Translations under genes and position numbers: made by a program
From: Tricholoma matsutake
Taxonomy: Eukaryota; Basidiomycota; Agaricomycetes; Agaricales; Tricholomataceae
Reading direction: 5' to 3'
Assembly: GCA_026075535.2 (NCBI GenBank)
Contig: AP026548.1
Coordinates: forward strand, 62,001-126,000
Length of the DNA: 64,000 nt
In this document: positions 46,721 to 58,491 of the stretch, piece after piece
Layout: every line of letters starts with the position of its first letter
How positions within the stretch are numbered: the first letter of the stretch is position 1
The notes under the pieces: model-generated
The model's input: the letters and a program-made list of their open reading frames with translations, nothing else
Told to the model about the DNA's origin: nothing
Database searches by the model: none

Positions 46721-47023
46721 CCATTGTCCTGTAATAGCCAGTCAATCATATACATACACAAAATAATACAGCTAGCACCCACTATCTTTTGGTACATCCT
46801 GTCCAGGGATTACTGAGTACTTTACACTCCCCCACCTATTCTGGTTGGATTCTGGTTTGTCTGGCCAGAATTTCTGGAATTTCTGGAGTCCAGTGGAATT
46901 TTCTTTGTATGTAGTTTTCCCTATGCAGCACAATTCCAGTTGGAATAAGGATCCAATTTACACCCGGAATCCCTGGAATCTGGCTGGACTCATCATGACT
47001 GGAATTAACAAGAATAACCAGAC

Positions 47024-48410
47024 TCACTGGACTAACCAGAATGCATGTGCTTCCCCAAATAAAAGTTTGACATACAGGATGTGGTTGTTGGTGAGGGTAG
47101 CCAGGACTTCATCAGTGGTGAGTTTGGGGCAACAACACTCTCCAAAGTCCATCTGGGTCAGGGTGATTGCCCCAGAGGTGGAAATGAAGGGTTCAGTGGA
47201 GGGGGCCTGAATTGCTGAGCCAGCAAGATACTCAGTGTAGCAGCCAGGTACCATGACAATGCCAGTGAAGTGGCAGAGGAATGATGCCCAACCAGAGGTG
47301 GATGTGGGGCACAGTGCCCACACCAGTTGGAACCTGAACACACTGTGGTAGTGAGCCTGGAGGGCATAGTTAAAGGCCACACTGATGAATTGGTTGGGGG
47401 TCCCAGGGTGTCCATGATACAACATGTATTGTGCCCAGTCAGCCAGTGCAAACAGTTGGTTGGGGTTGGGGGCAGCCAAAACTGGATTGTTATGGCAAGG
47501 GCCAATGAGAGTCCATGACAATGTGTCATGGGGAATGCATTTGTGAGCCCAGACAGGGTGACCCTTCATGAAGGGAGGAGGGGTGGTAGTCATCCTCCAG
47601 TGCCATTAGCATCACTCGGTCCCATCGATGATGTGACCAGCCATCGTAGTTTGCCTAGGAGTAGGAAGCCCTCTGCCCGATCAAGGGTGGACTAGTGGGA
47701 ATTGGTGGCTAGGGTTGCAAGGTCATGTACCTCCTGGGGATTCGTCTCACTATGGTATACAACCAGCAGTTAGTCTCAGGCATGTACGACATTACACCAT
47801 CCATTTCTGCCTGAGCTGCCTGAGCTGCCATGTTCCCTGCAAAGATGCAGTTCCAGGATGGGGAGTGGTAGAAGTGCTTGGCCAGCAGTCCATGGAACAC
47901 ATTGTTACATTCCAGGAACTGGTTGATGGTTACCACCCCTAAGCCATCCAGTACATGCTGGCCACAACAGGTTGTATCAACAATGTTGGTGGATTCTCTT
48001 CCTCAACATTCCTCCCCTTGTTCTTCAGCTTCTTCTTGTGCTCCTTCGTAAGCTTACGGTTGTAGCTGAGCCATTGTTCCACCTGAAATGGTCTGCTTGT
48101 AAGACTATTGGGCCTCTAATTGTAATTTTTTGCTCATCCTGATCTCTTCCTGTATGTCTTTCAGTTCCCATCTCTCCTCCTCAAGGATATCCTCCAGCTG
48201 TCACTTTGTAACTTGATTCTTGTGCTCTGAATCACGTTCTCTTTGCAAACTAATATGGCTTTGGATTGCATCAAGAAAGAATTCATATGGAATTGAAATA
48301 ACTGGGTTGTCACAATGTTTACCTTTAGGGATCTTCCAAAAGATGTGCCTTTGCAGAATGTGGATTGGTTGATTCTTTTTCGAATCATCTGGGGTTAACT
48401 GTTTTTGCAA
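47024..48410 (-). pseudogene. Unknown protein, fragments
   Basis: A 189-codon frame (47593-47024) encodes ALADWAQYMLYHGHPGTPN, FRFQLVWALCPTSTSGW and TLTQMDFGECCC. Shorter frames at 47936-47709 and 48410-48161 (a Lys/Gln-rich segment, SIPYEFFLDAIQSHI) may be upstream pieces. The composition suggests real coding sequence, but I recognise no domain. The 48595-48847 MITE lies just upstream. Confidence 0.35.
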
Positions 48411-48594
48411 ATGGTTACAATATCCTAAACCATTGTAAAATCTTACTGCTTTATTGGGTATGATTACAGTAACATTTTTAAGCTGCTTATGTAAATAATT
48501 CAGCCAAATGGTATGCTGGGCTGTGGTGACAACTTAGCCTTTAGTAACCCCCTGTACCCTTACAAAGCCTGCTTAGGGGTAGGGGTAGGACAAG

Positions 48595-48847
48595 CACATG
48601 GCCAGCCTCATAATTTCTCCTTTCTGAAATATAGTTAGAAATTCTTTGTGAAATATTATATTTGAGACTAAATTTCTACAAACAGAAATTCAAAAAATTA
48701 CCCATTAGAAATATTGATTTTTAAAGTATATTTCTAATGGGTAATTTTTTGAATTTCTGTTTGTAGAAATTTAGTCTCAAATATAATATTTCACAAAGAA
48801 TTTCTAACTATATTTCAGAAAGGAGAAATTATGAGGCTGGCCTTGTG
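48595..48847. mobile_element. Foldback MITE, long copy (TSD AAG)
   Basis: 253 bp. The arms (CACATGGCCAGCCTCATAAT... and the complement ending GGCTGGCCTTGTG) match the 18686-18863 copy, but an additional inverted segment of about 75 bp sits in the middle (TTCAAAAAATTACCCATTAG and its complement around 48715). Flanks are AAG on both sides (48592-48594, 48848-48850). The whole unit is one extended hairpin. Confidence 0.92.
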
Positions 48848-48866
48848 AAGGGTACAGTAGTATAAA

Positions 48867-49262
48867 TAGGGTACATCACAGGTTTTTGACAGGTTTTGTT
48901 CCCACGGTCAGTATATTGGCCTGGAGAAGTCAATGTCATCAAGTAATTCTTCAACTAAATGTCATAATTGATCTGAAATTGATCAAGCTATATCTCAACC
49001 AAATCTTGAGCAATTTGGATAATTTTGGGTGTATTTTGAAGTAAATAACCATGTACATTACCATACCTGTGTACCCGCAGTTGTGTGGATAAAGAGCAGC
49101 TTTAAAACACACCAAAAATTATCCAAATCGGTTGAGATCTTGTGGAAATATAGCTCAATCAAGTTTGCATCAGTTTTGATCCTCAATTAAAGATTTCATC
49201 ATAAACTCTATGTTCCATGGACTGTGGGAACAAAAGGGGCCAAAAACCTGTGATATACCCTA
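48867..49262. mobile_element. hAT-like foldback element (8-bp TSD)
   Basis: 396 bp with inverted ends: TAGGGTACATCACAGG at the left, complement of CCTGTGATATACCCTA at the right. Internal inverted segments (CAATTTGGATAATTTTGG and its partner near 49115) continue the pairing. The flanking 8 bp are AGTATAAA (48859-48866) and ACTATAAA (49263-49270), one mismatch. It lies only 19 bp from the previous MITE. It belongs to a different family from the 39268 element. Confidence 0.75.
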
Positions 49263-49674
49263 ACTATAAACCCCCACCCCCACCCCTTCATACCCCTCAC
49301 CCATACCCCCAGGGTTTTGTGTACCCACGGTATTCTCTAATTAGGAGTTGGAACAATATTTGCAGATGTTCATTGACTATTGTCAAACCTGTACTGGAAG
49401 TCACTCAGAGACACCAAGGCAAAATAGGATCAGATAATATAGGAGGAAAGCAGATATGGGAGGAGTACAATAGGGATTATGGGAGAATAGATATGAGGGG
49501 GAGAAGGAAGGAGAGTGAGTAAGTAGACATCAGTATATGTAACGAGTGAACAGACAAGCATAAAAAAATATACCAAGGTATCATAAAAACTGCTCGTCGG
49601 GTGCATTAAAAACCTGGTGGGAAAAGCTACTGGTGGCAGGAACATGAAAAAAAGTTGAAATAAACAATGGTCCC

Positions 49675-50155
49675 TCAACATTGACTGGCCTGCCAGTCAT
49701 CCAACACAGTGTTATTGACGAGTTCCAATCCAGGGAGCCAAGTGTCATCCCCAGGGCCATACCCAACCCATCTTACTAAATATTGCATTCCCCTTCCTCG
49801 CTTGTGAGCATTGACAATCTTCTCAATGTACTCTTCTGCACCATTCTCCATAATGATAGCACCAGGCCTCGCAAGCTCATGGTCAGGGAACAGATCACAG
49901 TCATTGTCATTGTACAACATTACCTCAGTGGTGTGGAAAGTCGGGAACTTTTTTGATGCCTGAGGAAAATCCAGGGTGACCGTTGACTTCTCCTGGTTGA
50001 CATCGATGATGTATGTAGTAAGGCCTGTCGAACCTAGTCATAAATTTAGCCACATGCTTCTCACCTTTTGCAGTGTATTCGCTGCACCAGTTTTCAGTTG
50101 ACAGCATCACCCTGTCTCCGATGTCCAGCTTACAGGTCAGGACCACATGATGCAT
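49675..50155 (-). pseudogene. Chromovirus integrase C-terminus and chromodomain
   Basis: Minus-strand tail of a second Ty3 chromovirus lineage. The integrase C-terminal module reads LDIGDRVMLSTENW and HVAKFMTRFDRPY (50155-49925). After a frame change, ELARPGAIIMENGAEEYIEK is followed by RGRGMQYLVRWVGYGPGDDT and WLPGLEL (49920-49675), a chromodomain with its Trp/Tyr cage residues. Arg residues expected in this module appear as Trp and Cys, again CGN to TGN changes. No LTR was found next to it. Confidence 0.88.
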
Positions 50156-50684
50156 TCACGAATGTGGCCTGAATTACTTTTGCTTTCAGCAGGTTATCAA
50201 ATATAGCCTGAAGTATGCTGTGTGGAAAATATGCTACAGCAGAGGTCGCTTAATAATTATCCTGTCGTCATTGGTACTCTGAGTTGCATTTCGCATCCAT
50301 ATGGTTCACAATCTAGGTGAACCATTCGCTTTGTGTGATTTTGCCTGTGAATGATGAACATGCTATGGGGCAAGAGTTAATTTGATTGGGGGGGAATACA
50401 GCATGGCTCGTATGCAAGGCAGATGTTGGGGGAGATCAAAGTGGCTTTACAATGCTCTCTTCCATAGGTGGTAATGTGGAGCTGGAGGAGTCGGAGAGGC
50501 ACTAAGGTGAATGTGACTCTGGAGATGGATTTGAGGATCGTGGAGGGATTGTGGCTGGGAAACAGAGAGGTGATGACCATATGGAGGCCCGAGTCAATGG
50601 ATCAGGTAAATAGTCTGGCTCCTGTGAAAAAGGAATGGGGGATAGGGGAGGATCAGACAACACAGAAGAGGATGCTCACAACAC

Positions 50685-51473
50685 TCATTGCTGCGAGGGC
50701 TCATCTGCCTGGAAGAAGCCAAGCTGCGAGTATGTCAATGGCTCTAGTATAGCCTCCTGCAAGGTCATATCTAACTGAGATGGTGGTATGGAACTGTTAT
50801 CAGCTACTGGCCATTGTAGCAAGCCATGTGGCATGACAAAAGGTGTATCAATATATGATTCAGATTCCTGTGACTCGAAATATAGAGCTGGCACCTGAGA
50901 AGCTGCTGAATCACTTTGTTGAGAGTTGATGATGACTTGAGAATCTGAAGCAGGGTCGTAATCATTGAGGTTAACAAAACCTCATTTGTGTGTCAGGAGA
51001 ATACCTAGTCGGAGGACTGGTTCTGTGACCATACACTCCAATTTCGATTTCTTTGAGGAATTACCTTCCCCTTCCACTGGGTTTCTGGCAGTAGGTTGAG
51101 AAAATACATCTTCAACATCATTAGCTCTTATGCGTTTGAAGGGCCTGAGCCCAGGTTGGATTTGATGAGGTAAAAGATACATTGGCTTGACTGGCGGCAA
51201 TGTACTTTCATATGCAAAATCTCTGACTTTAATGCCATAGCTCACTAATTTTTCTGCATCTGGTTGCTGGGACTCGTGAACTTGTGCACAGGTAGATGAA
51301 GCCTTGGCTGTGCTTCGCATGATGGGTGAAGCTGATGTCAGTGGTTGAGGTGTTGAAGAAGGATGAGGGGATGATGGAACCTTTGATGCCAAAAGCTGAA
51401 AGAATGTGGACACGCCTGTGTCTGATTGAGGCAGGACCCTTTGCTCTTGAGATGACTCAATTTCCTCAGCCAT
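50685..51473 (-). pseudogene. Unknown 263-codon protein with one TGA
   Basis: One continuous minus-strand frame from ATG 51473 to the stop at 50685, broken only by TGA at 50982-50984 (after LGILLTHK). The N-terminal half is Ser/Pro-rich and low in structure. A central block, VSYGIKVRDFAYESTLPPVK then PMYLLPHQIQPGLRPFKRIR, looks conserved. The C-terminal half is acidic with SQ/DS-rich runs. No family is recognised. It lies between the chromovirus tail and the KDZ element. Confidence 0.5.
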
Positions 51474-51944
51474 GCGATGAGATCATATGGCATGTTCTTG
51501 GGCAAAACTCGATAGAGCAGGTTCCGAGTAGTCTACAAGAGGAGGCGACCTGACAGAGGAGACAGATAGAAAGCAACTCATGGAGGGTGTAATCATATTC
51601 ACCCAGCACATTGTGACACATCACGTGTAAAATAAATAACAGCAAATTCAACTAATTTTATTGTGTTGGAGTTGTGTATTTCAGTTTGGGTGTCCATTTT
51701 GTTAGTACATAGATCTTACCTCAGATTTGATAACTGCTATCATCAAGTGATCATTTCAAAACTAAATGTCAAATAATCAGACCACGGCAGCCTCCATCTC
51801 CACCTGTGTGCTTCTCTCAGATTATGTAATCATTGAGATCTCTTAGCGCTCAGTTGTGTCCCTGGGTAAGTTACAATCATCACTACCTCCGTAATCTCCC
51901 CTTCTCTCATTTCCATCCCACTGCCATCCATTATCCACCATGTC

Positions 51945-52185
51945 CACATAGAGCAGCTACACTGTACCGAGTAATACGGTATATAGAATGTATACATTGT
52001 ACTGAATGATATGGGTTCATGGGGGCCTGTAGAATGCTCTCATAATAAGTATAATATGTACTACTATCAAATAGATACAGTGTTAGTATTCTGGCTTGTT
52101 ATTTACTTCAGAGAATGCTAATAGCCAGATCAGTCACCAATGAGATAGTGTTGGACACAATATATGGCAACAACATTGGCACCAG
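51945..52185 (+). repeat. Left terminal inverted repeat of the KDZ element
   Basis: About 240 bp, starting CACATAGAGCAGCTACACTG. It matches the complement of 63620-63380 with roughly 85-90% identity by eye. Many differences are TG in one arm and CA in the other. It runs into a GGCAATGGAACC-type repeat tract (52160-52275). Confidence 0.93.
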
Positions 52186-52275
52186 CAATGGAACTGGCAA
52201 TGGAACCAGCAAGGGTAGTGGCAATGGAACCAGCAATGGTAGTGGCAATGGAACTGGCAATGGTAGCAGCATAAA
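52160..52275 (+). repeat. GGCAATGG(AAC) tract beside the left TIR
   Basis: About ten imperfect units built from GGCAATGGAACT, AGCAATGGTAGT and similar 12-mers. The matching position beside the right TIR (63370-63410) has GCCAATGCC-type units, so the tract is a subterminal feature of the element. Confidence 0.9.
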
Positions 52276-52492
52276 GTATGGCATCAGCATCAGACACCAC
52301 ATAGTATGGGTGAATTGTGATGGTGAAGGCATCATAAATTCCTCATGTAGCGATAATTGATTTATTGTGGTATGCAGACCTATGCATGGCACCAGCACCG
52401 GGATCACAATCATGCCGAAAATGTTCGGTGTACCAAAAGCACCAACAATTATTACTACATGTTTATGTATACAATGCAAAAGGAATTGAGCA

Positions 52493-54465
52493 TCATGTGT
52501 CCTCCATAGTGTCCATATCATCATCAGAGCCTGACAACCAACTGCCATCAACATAACTAAAGTCCACATGAGTATAGATGGGCACTGGCAGTGTGGTGCA
52601 GGTTGGGGAGGGATGCTCTATCTGGGAGGTGCTTGGGGATTCATCACTAAAACTGCATTCCGAGTCAGAATTTGCACTCACATCATTGGCATCAGCATCA
52701 GATTCACCCAGAGATCCAGCAGAATCTGCCTCTGATGATGAGAAAAAAACCTCTGCTGCATCAGACGTGGTGGCAAAGGCTGAAGGGGGATTAGAATGTC
52801 CAGATGAAGAGGTAGTAGAGTCGTCAAAGTAGATGGCAGCGGCATCAAAGCCAGTTAGGGAACCCATACCAGCGAGGACAGGCTCGGCATTGGCAGTAGA
52901 ACCCGTATGGGTGGATGATGAATCACAATCAAATGCCATGGCTACCTCAAAGGCAGTATGACAAGCATTAGCAACATCATCTTGACCTAGCCCCTGCATG
53001 AGTGCGTTGCCATGCGAATCAGCAGTGGGGAGAGGATCAGCATCAGTAGTAGAACTAGCACTGGTGGATGATGAATCAAAATCAAATGCCATCACCACCT
53101 CAAAGACAGTATGCAGATCAGTGTCATTCGCTATATCATGGGGAATGGGGACAGAATCACAGGAATGGGGGTGGCATCAGGGGCAGCATCGGGGGCAGCT
53201 GCAGTGGGGACAGGAAGAAAGGGAGCAGTTCCAGCATTGGATACATTGGAATCAGATTCTGGAAAATAGAGCCCTGCATCGTGAGCAGTTACCATGGGTG
53301 GTCGACTGTAGGAAGAAACTGTTGGGAGACTTGGGGTTTCTGACCACTCCTTGTTTGGTGGTGGGCCATCGGGTAGAGATGCTATGTACCCAGAATGCTG
53401 TGCCTTTCCCTTGCCCTTCTTCTGATTGATTGCTAACACCTCATTCTCCATAATATCCACACCCCAGGTCCACTTGTAGGAGGTGGGGGGAAGGGCCTTC
53501 AGGCGCTCAAGTTCAGCCTGTGCATGTGCAGATACCCATTCCATTTCTGATTGCCTTACCCATCACCCAGTGGGTCCACGAATGTTTTTCAATGCCGATG
53601 ATGTTGCCGGTGCCATTGCCATTGCTGCAGCTGGTCCCAGTGCTGGTGCTGGTGTTAACTTACTTGGTTTGGACTGAATCTCCTTGAGCAGGGCAAGCTC
53701 ATGGAGATGATGAAATCCTGCCGCTTTCCTCAAATTTACATTCATTTCAGCATCTGCTGCTGATTCACAGGTGCTTAGGAAGCCATGCATCACACATGCT
53801 TCATCAAACATATTGTGTATGAGAGTGCACAGGTCAATGCATGATTGGCAATCAACTTGGCCACTGGGAGCATCCTGCCCTGACTGGCTATCGATGGGTG
53901 TTGAGACTGTCACAGGGGTAGAGACCCATTGCCGATAGTGATCAAGGCATTCATCTAGGGTGTCAATGCCAAATATTCTGGTGGGTGCTGGTTCTGTCTT
54001 GTGACACCACCAATCACATGCATATGACTCCACAAGATGACTAGGACTGTCGCTGGCAACACCATGATCCAACAAGGCCGAGAGAGATGGATGGAATCCC
54101 AGGGGTAGGTGGTCATAATTCACATCGGCAAGACTGTCGGCCAAGGACCAAAGAAGGATTGGCACATCTATCATAAGGCCGATCGAGGTGCCGATGCCGA
54201 TCCAAAACATAACATACATCTGTCATACATCCCAGTGATGTATATTTACTTAATTTAGGAAAGATCTTCAACTTACAACCTTGGCATAGAGAATTCTTTG
54301 TGTCCAACTTTGTTTTACAAAGTTTGCCTGGTCTACCTCCAACAAAACCTGGCAGAATTGGGACTCTGCATACCAAATGATCTCTTGTGCACACCTTTGG
54401 AGTTGCACTTTTGGGCCCGATTGCAAAGAAAAATGGCTGTAGACTGAGAGACTTTTGTTTGACAT
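52493..54465 (-). pseudogene. KDZ-borne unknown gene, acidic C-terminus
   Basis: Exon 1 (54465-54277) joins in phase through a 57-bp GTAAGT...ACAG intron (54276-54220) to a long exon. The frame continues (YACDWWCHKTEPAPTRIF, DTLDECLDHYRQW, AGFHHLHELALLKEIQ) through a TGA near 53563 into ELERLKALPPTSYKWTWG. After a frameshift near 53125 it ends in an acidic Ser/Asp region that contains a repeated block of about 60 residues (FEVVMAFDFDSSST and FEVAMAFDCDSSST), stop at 52493. No known domain. It starts 66 bp downstream of the transposase stop on the same strand. Confidence 0.6.
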
Positions 54466-54530
54466 GGTTTTACCGATCGTGGTTGGTTATTAAGATAATC
54501 ATATTTACATCAAGGTTACATAATCATCGG

Positions 54531-57500
54531 TCACAAAGGGGAGATATAATCAGCATTTGTTAATCTAAACACTTTGTCAGCCCTCAAAGCTAATTCATAC
54601 CATGAAGCACATTGACAATTAGCATAAGCAAGTGGACCAGGAAGGGTATTGTTGGACTCTGAGGCTGACTGCCACCATTGGCTGTGATGGATGAAATACT
54701 GCACAGTCCACTGCATTTCATATGTGATGAGTAGAAACTCATCCCTCCACTGATTTCTCTGAGCCTGTGAACAAAGCCAGTGTATGCATCTGACTATGAA
54801 AAATGTGAGCACAACAAATAGAGATGACCACCCAAAAAAATTTACATTCCCAGAATGGACTGAGGTCGGCATCAGAAGTGGGTACGGCTGCAGCCCTGCT
54901 CCCACCATTGGCACTGACGCCACTGTTGGCTAAGACACCAGTACAAAAGGAATTATGCCAAATCCAGGACAGATGAACAGAGGTGGAGCCAGCTACATTT
55001 GGATTCAAAATAGCTGTGCTGGCGTTGAGGTCATCCTTGGTTACCCGCTGAAACATACTCAATGTGTCAGCATCACAATACAGTGCCAGCAATCGGCTAT
55101 GGCAATGGTTATACATCCGAGCGTGCAAGCTAATTTTGTTAACCAACTCATGGAGAACAGCTCGTGACCAGGTGCAAACTCCCTTTTGCAGTGCTGCTCG
55201 CATGATATGTGAATATTGAAATGATTTTTCAGCAATGAGCTCCCACAGCTGATGCAGCAGTCAGCTTGCCTGACACTTCCAGAGCTTAATCTCTACCTCA
55301 GCCAGGTGGCCATGACAAGGGAGGGTTACTTGTTGCTCCTCCACTGAAATAATAGATGTTGCAGGAAGGTTTGATGGGCCAGCTGCTGATGCCATTGCCG
55401 GTGCCGATGCCTCATCATCATCAAGTTCACCTGGGGTATCAAATTCGCCTTCATTATCACAGTTGATCCACAAGGAAGCAATGTCATGATCGGCTATGTT
55501 GGCAGCATTTTGTAACTGGGTTAAGGTTACCATATGGGATGTCAGAGCTTCTCTTTCCTGTTCAACAGTTTGTGTGTCAGAAATGTGAGGTGATTTACCT
55601 AGTCAATGGACTTCGTCTCACAATTCAATCCTGGTGACAATAAATGATTGGTTGTCATCTGGGGTAGGCAGTGGAACTCACTGCATTTGCTGAAAAAGAA
55701 TAGTAAAATCAATCCACTCCTCAACCATGGATTGAACCAGTGCCATTCCTGAAGAAGAGGCCGCACCCAAGGCCAATCCTGATCCTGCTGCCACGTCTGA
55801 TATCTGCATGGCATACATGTCCATTACCTTGATATCTGTAAGTCTTCTGGTTTCTGCTGAGATGACTTCATCCTCCCATTGTTCAATTGGTTGCTGGCTG
55901 AATGCTGCCATTAGTTCAGTGTGGCATAGGCCAAGTTGTGTGGAGCTCTCAAGTGCTTCCCGAGCTTTTGCACATGTGACCATCATACCGAGCATTTTCT
56001 TGTGATTTGAATCTGTAGCATGATCACCAAGCATTTCTGCCCAATGTGGCAAGGTTGCTGTTCTGACTGTTGGGGAGATGGAATTCAGTGTTGCCCACAG
56101 AGACTCAAGTATTTCTCCTGCTACGATGCCAGATCCTGGGATGAAAGACAGAGCATAGCAAAAAAAGCATTCATCTTTGTGGCCATGAACATGTAAAAGC
56201 CCGTCGATCATCAAGCCAGCCAGAAGATGGGCACCAATACATTCCTGAAGGGAGATAATGTACTGGCAGACAATGTCATAAATGAGCATGACTCCCTGTT
56301 GAGGGTCAACTCTAGTGATCTTCAGTGCTTGAAGAAAAGCAAAGTCGATATTCTTCTGCTGTTCTCCATGAAACAGGTCTACCAATGCATTGGGAACATA
56401 ACATCCATGCCGTGCACATGCAATGGCTGCGCATCCAGTCCTGTCACATGCCTTAGATGCCAGAAAAGCATTCACAATGGCTAGGAATTTATTTTTGCAA
56501 GGGGCCTTCTGAAAGACCGGATAGAAATCAGATTGGCATTGGGGCAGGCAGTGGGAATGGCAATGGCAATGGCTGCCATCAAGGGAATGTACCTACCGTT
56601 AATCATTCTATGGCGGCTTGGAGAAAGCGATGATATTCAGCCTGATTTGGGGCCATCCCATCTCCATCCCATAGCCATATGTCAGTTTCTGAGCTTTTCT
56701 GCCAGACATGATCAGCTTTGAAATTGCCATTGGCCCCGAATATGCATTTGAAAACAAATCTGAATGGCAATGTGTCATTATCCATGCCACTGCAGAGACA
56801 TTCTGTCACCCACCAGTTCACATCGTCCTTCCAATTTTCTGGTATGTTTATGCCTACTTGAGGACATGCTGGGCAGAAATTAGCAAGTGTTCCTGGTTCG
56901 GGATTCAAAGGATCTTTTTGATTGTGTCCATACCCTGCCCACTTCCATCTTTTCATCCAACACCATAAGTGGGACATGCACCGAAGCTCATGGTAGAGAT
57001 TGACCACTTTTGGCAGGCCTCATTGGCAATGTTACATGCCAAATCAGCTGGTAAAACTGATAGGCTGAGGCCTTTAATTCCAGATCACAGAGCCAAAAAT
57101 AGTCTAGGACCTGCACAGTGAACAGAGTCTGTACATTGGTGAAGCTTGTGGGTAGTAAGTTGCTGGTTACCAGGTCCAAGGGAATTCAGTGTTCCCCCTG
57201 ACACTGGCAGGTAACCATCACCATGTGATGTATTCCATTTGTATGGACCACATGAATATAACTGTTGTTCAAGGCATCAGCAGTTGGAACGGCATTGGCA
57301 GTCAGATTTATGGTAGGCAAATATGGCTGAAAGGCATGGACGTCTTCATTGGCTTGTTGAACTTCAGATTCATCATTGCCATCAAAGAAGTCTTCATAAC
57401 CATGCTCAGCATGAACATTACCATCCCCTTGACCCCAAAGGGAATCAAGGTGATCCAAAAAGGCTGAGTCGGCAGGAGTTTCATCATCCAAAAAGGCAGA

Positions 57501-58327
57501 GTCAGTGGCAGTTTCACTTTCCCACTCATGATATGGCTCCAATGCTGAGTGAGGCAAAGTCAGCCATTGCCGCTGCTGCTGCCAATCATTGGCCTGAGCA
57601 CTTTCTGACTCTTGATCTGCTTGATCCTTCATGTATTCAAATGACTCCAGATACTGCACTTGAAAGTCCAAGGCTTGACAAATGGGATGATCGGTGTTGT
57701 GCTGGACTAAAATGTATGTGCTGACCTCCCATAGTTCCACCTGGCAGAAGTGCGTGCCAGTCCAGCATTCAATGCGATGGAAAGGATTTTGCCTGTGAGT
57801 TACATGCATGCATGAGCAGCAAAGCGTGGTTCCCAGTGAACAATCGACACATCACCAAATTGCCTGTTTATTGAATGCACAGTAGTTGCAAACTTGTTTG
57901 TCAACCAACCATGCCTGCTGAGTGAGGGATGCTTGCAGCAATTCATCTATTCATCCCACAAACTCCAGTACATAGTCTCGCTGTCTCTATTATGTTTTAA
58001 TGAGCATTGTTCTGTAAGCAATCAGTGTCAGAAACTAACCTTGCTGATGCAGGGCTGGGTTGGCTCGGCGGGCACCTGCGGTTCTTCCATGTCCCATTCT
58101 GGAACACCACTGGGATAATCCTGTATAACAGAAATAGATTGAACCTGTTCCTGTTCCTCTACATCCCTCAGTGGGACCATGACTCACTGTCTTTTTGGAT
58201 CAGCCTTCATCATGACCTCAACTTCTACATGTGTAACAGTATCCACTGTAGCATCGTTGTTCTCCCACAGGGAGGCATTCTTCTTTGATCTTCTCTTGTG
58301 CTTGACAGGAACATATTCTAGGTCCAT
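54531..58327 (-). pseudogene. KDZ transposase with CxC2-type cysteine cluster
   Basis: The N-terminal exon starts at 58327 (MDLEYVPVKHKRRSKKN). The cysteine cluster follows (CNYC, CVDC, CCSCMHVTHRQNPFHRIECW, 57890-57760), then VVHTNGIHHMVMVTCQCQG. The next part contains LELKASAYQFYQLIW, WKWAGYG and FCPACPQVGINIPENW (57007-56603). The catalytic core (56500-55678) shows ACARHGCYVPNALVDLFHGE, LIYDIVCQYI, LHVHGHKDECFF and IPGSGIVAGEILESLW, diagnostic of KDZ RNase H-fold transposases. The tail (LHELVNKISLHARMYNHC, ASTAILNPN, QRNQWRDEFLLITYEMQW) ends at 54531. TGA stops lie at 58184, 57951, 57852, 57186 and 55261; frames change near 57000. The intron at about 56595-56508 contains the GGCAAT tract. 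Confidence 0.92.
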
Positions 58328-58491
58328 GGTGATTGGAGATGAACCAAACCGATGACCTTATTGTACTATCGGCCTCATGTTACTATCGACCTCATGTGAT
58401 CCTCATGTTATCCTTGTGTGATCCCCTCATGCCGATGAAATATTTTATGTCAATCAGAAGAATGATTCTTCCTTTACAATAATTCCCTCAA

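Noticed and set aside
46838..47042. Small MITE with ATTCTGGTT inverted ends
   Set aside because: Only about 9 bp of terminal repeat can be matched, no target duplication is visible, and the interior is full of short CTGGAAT palindromes that create chance pairing.
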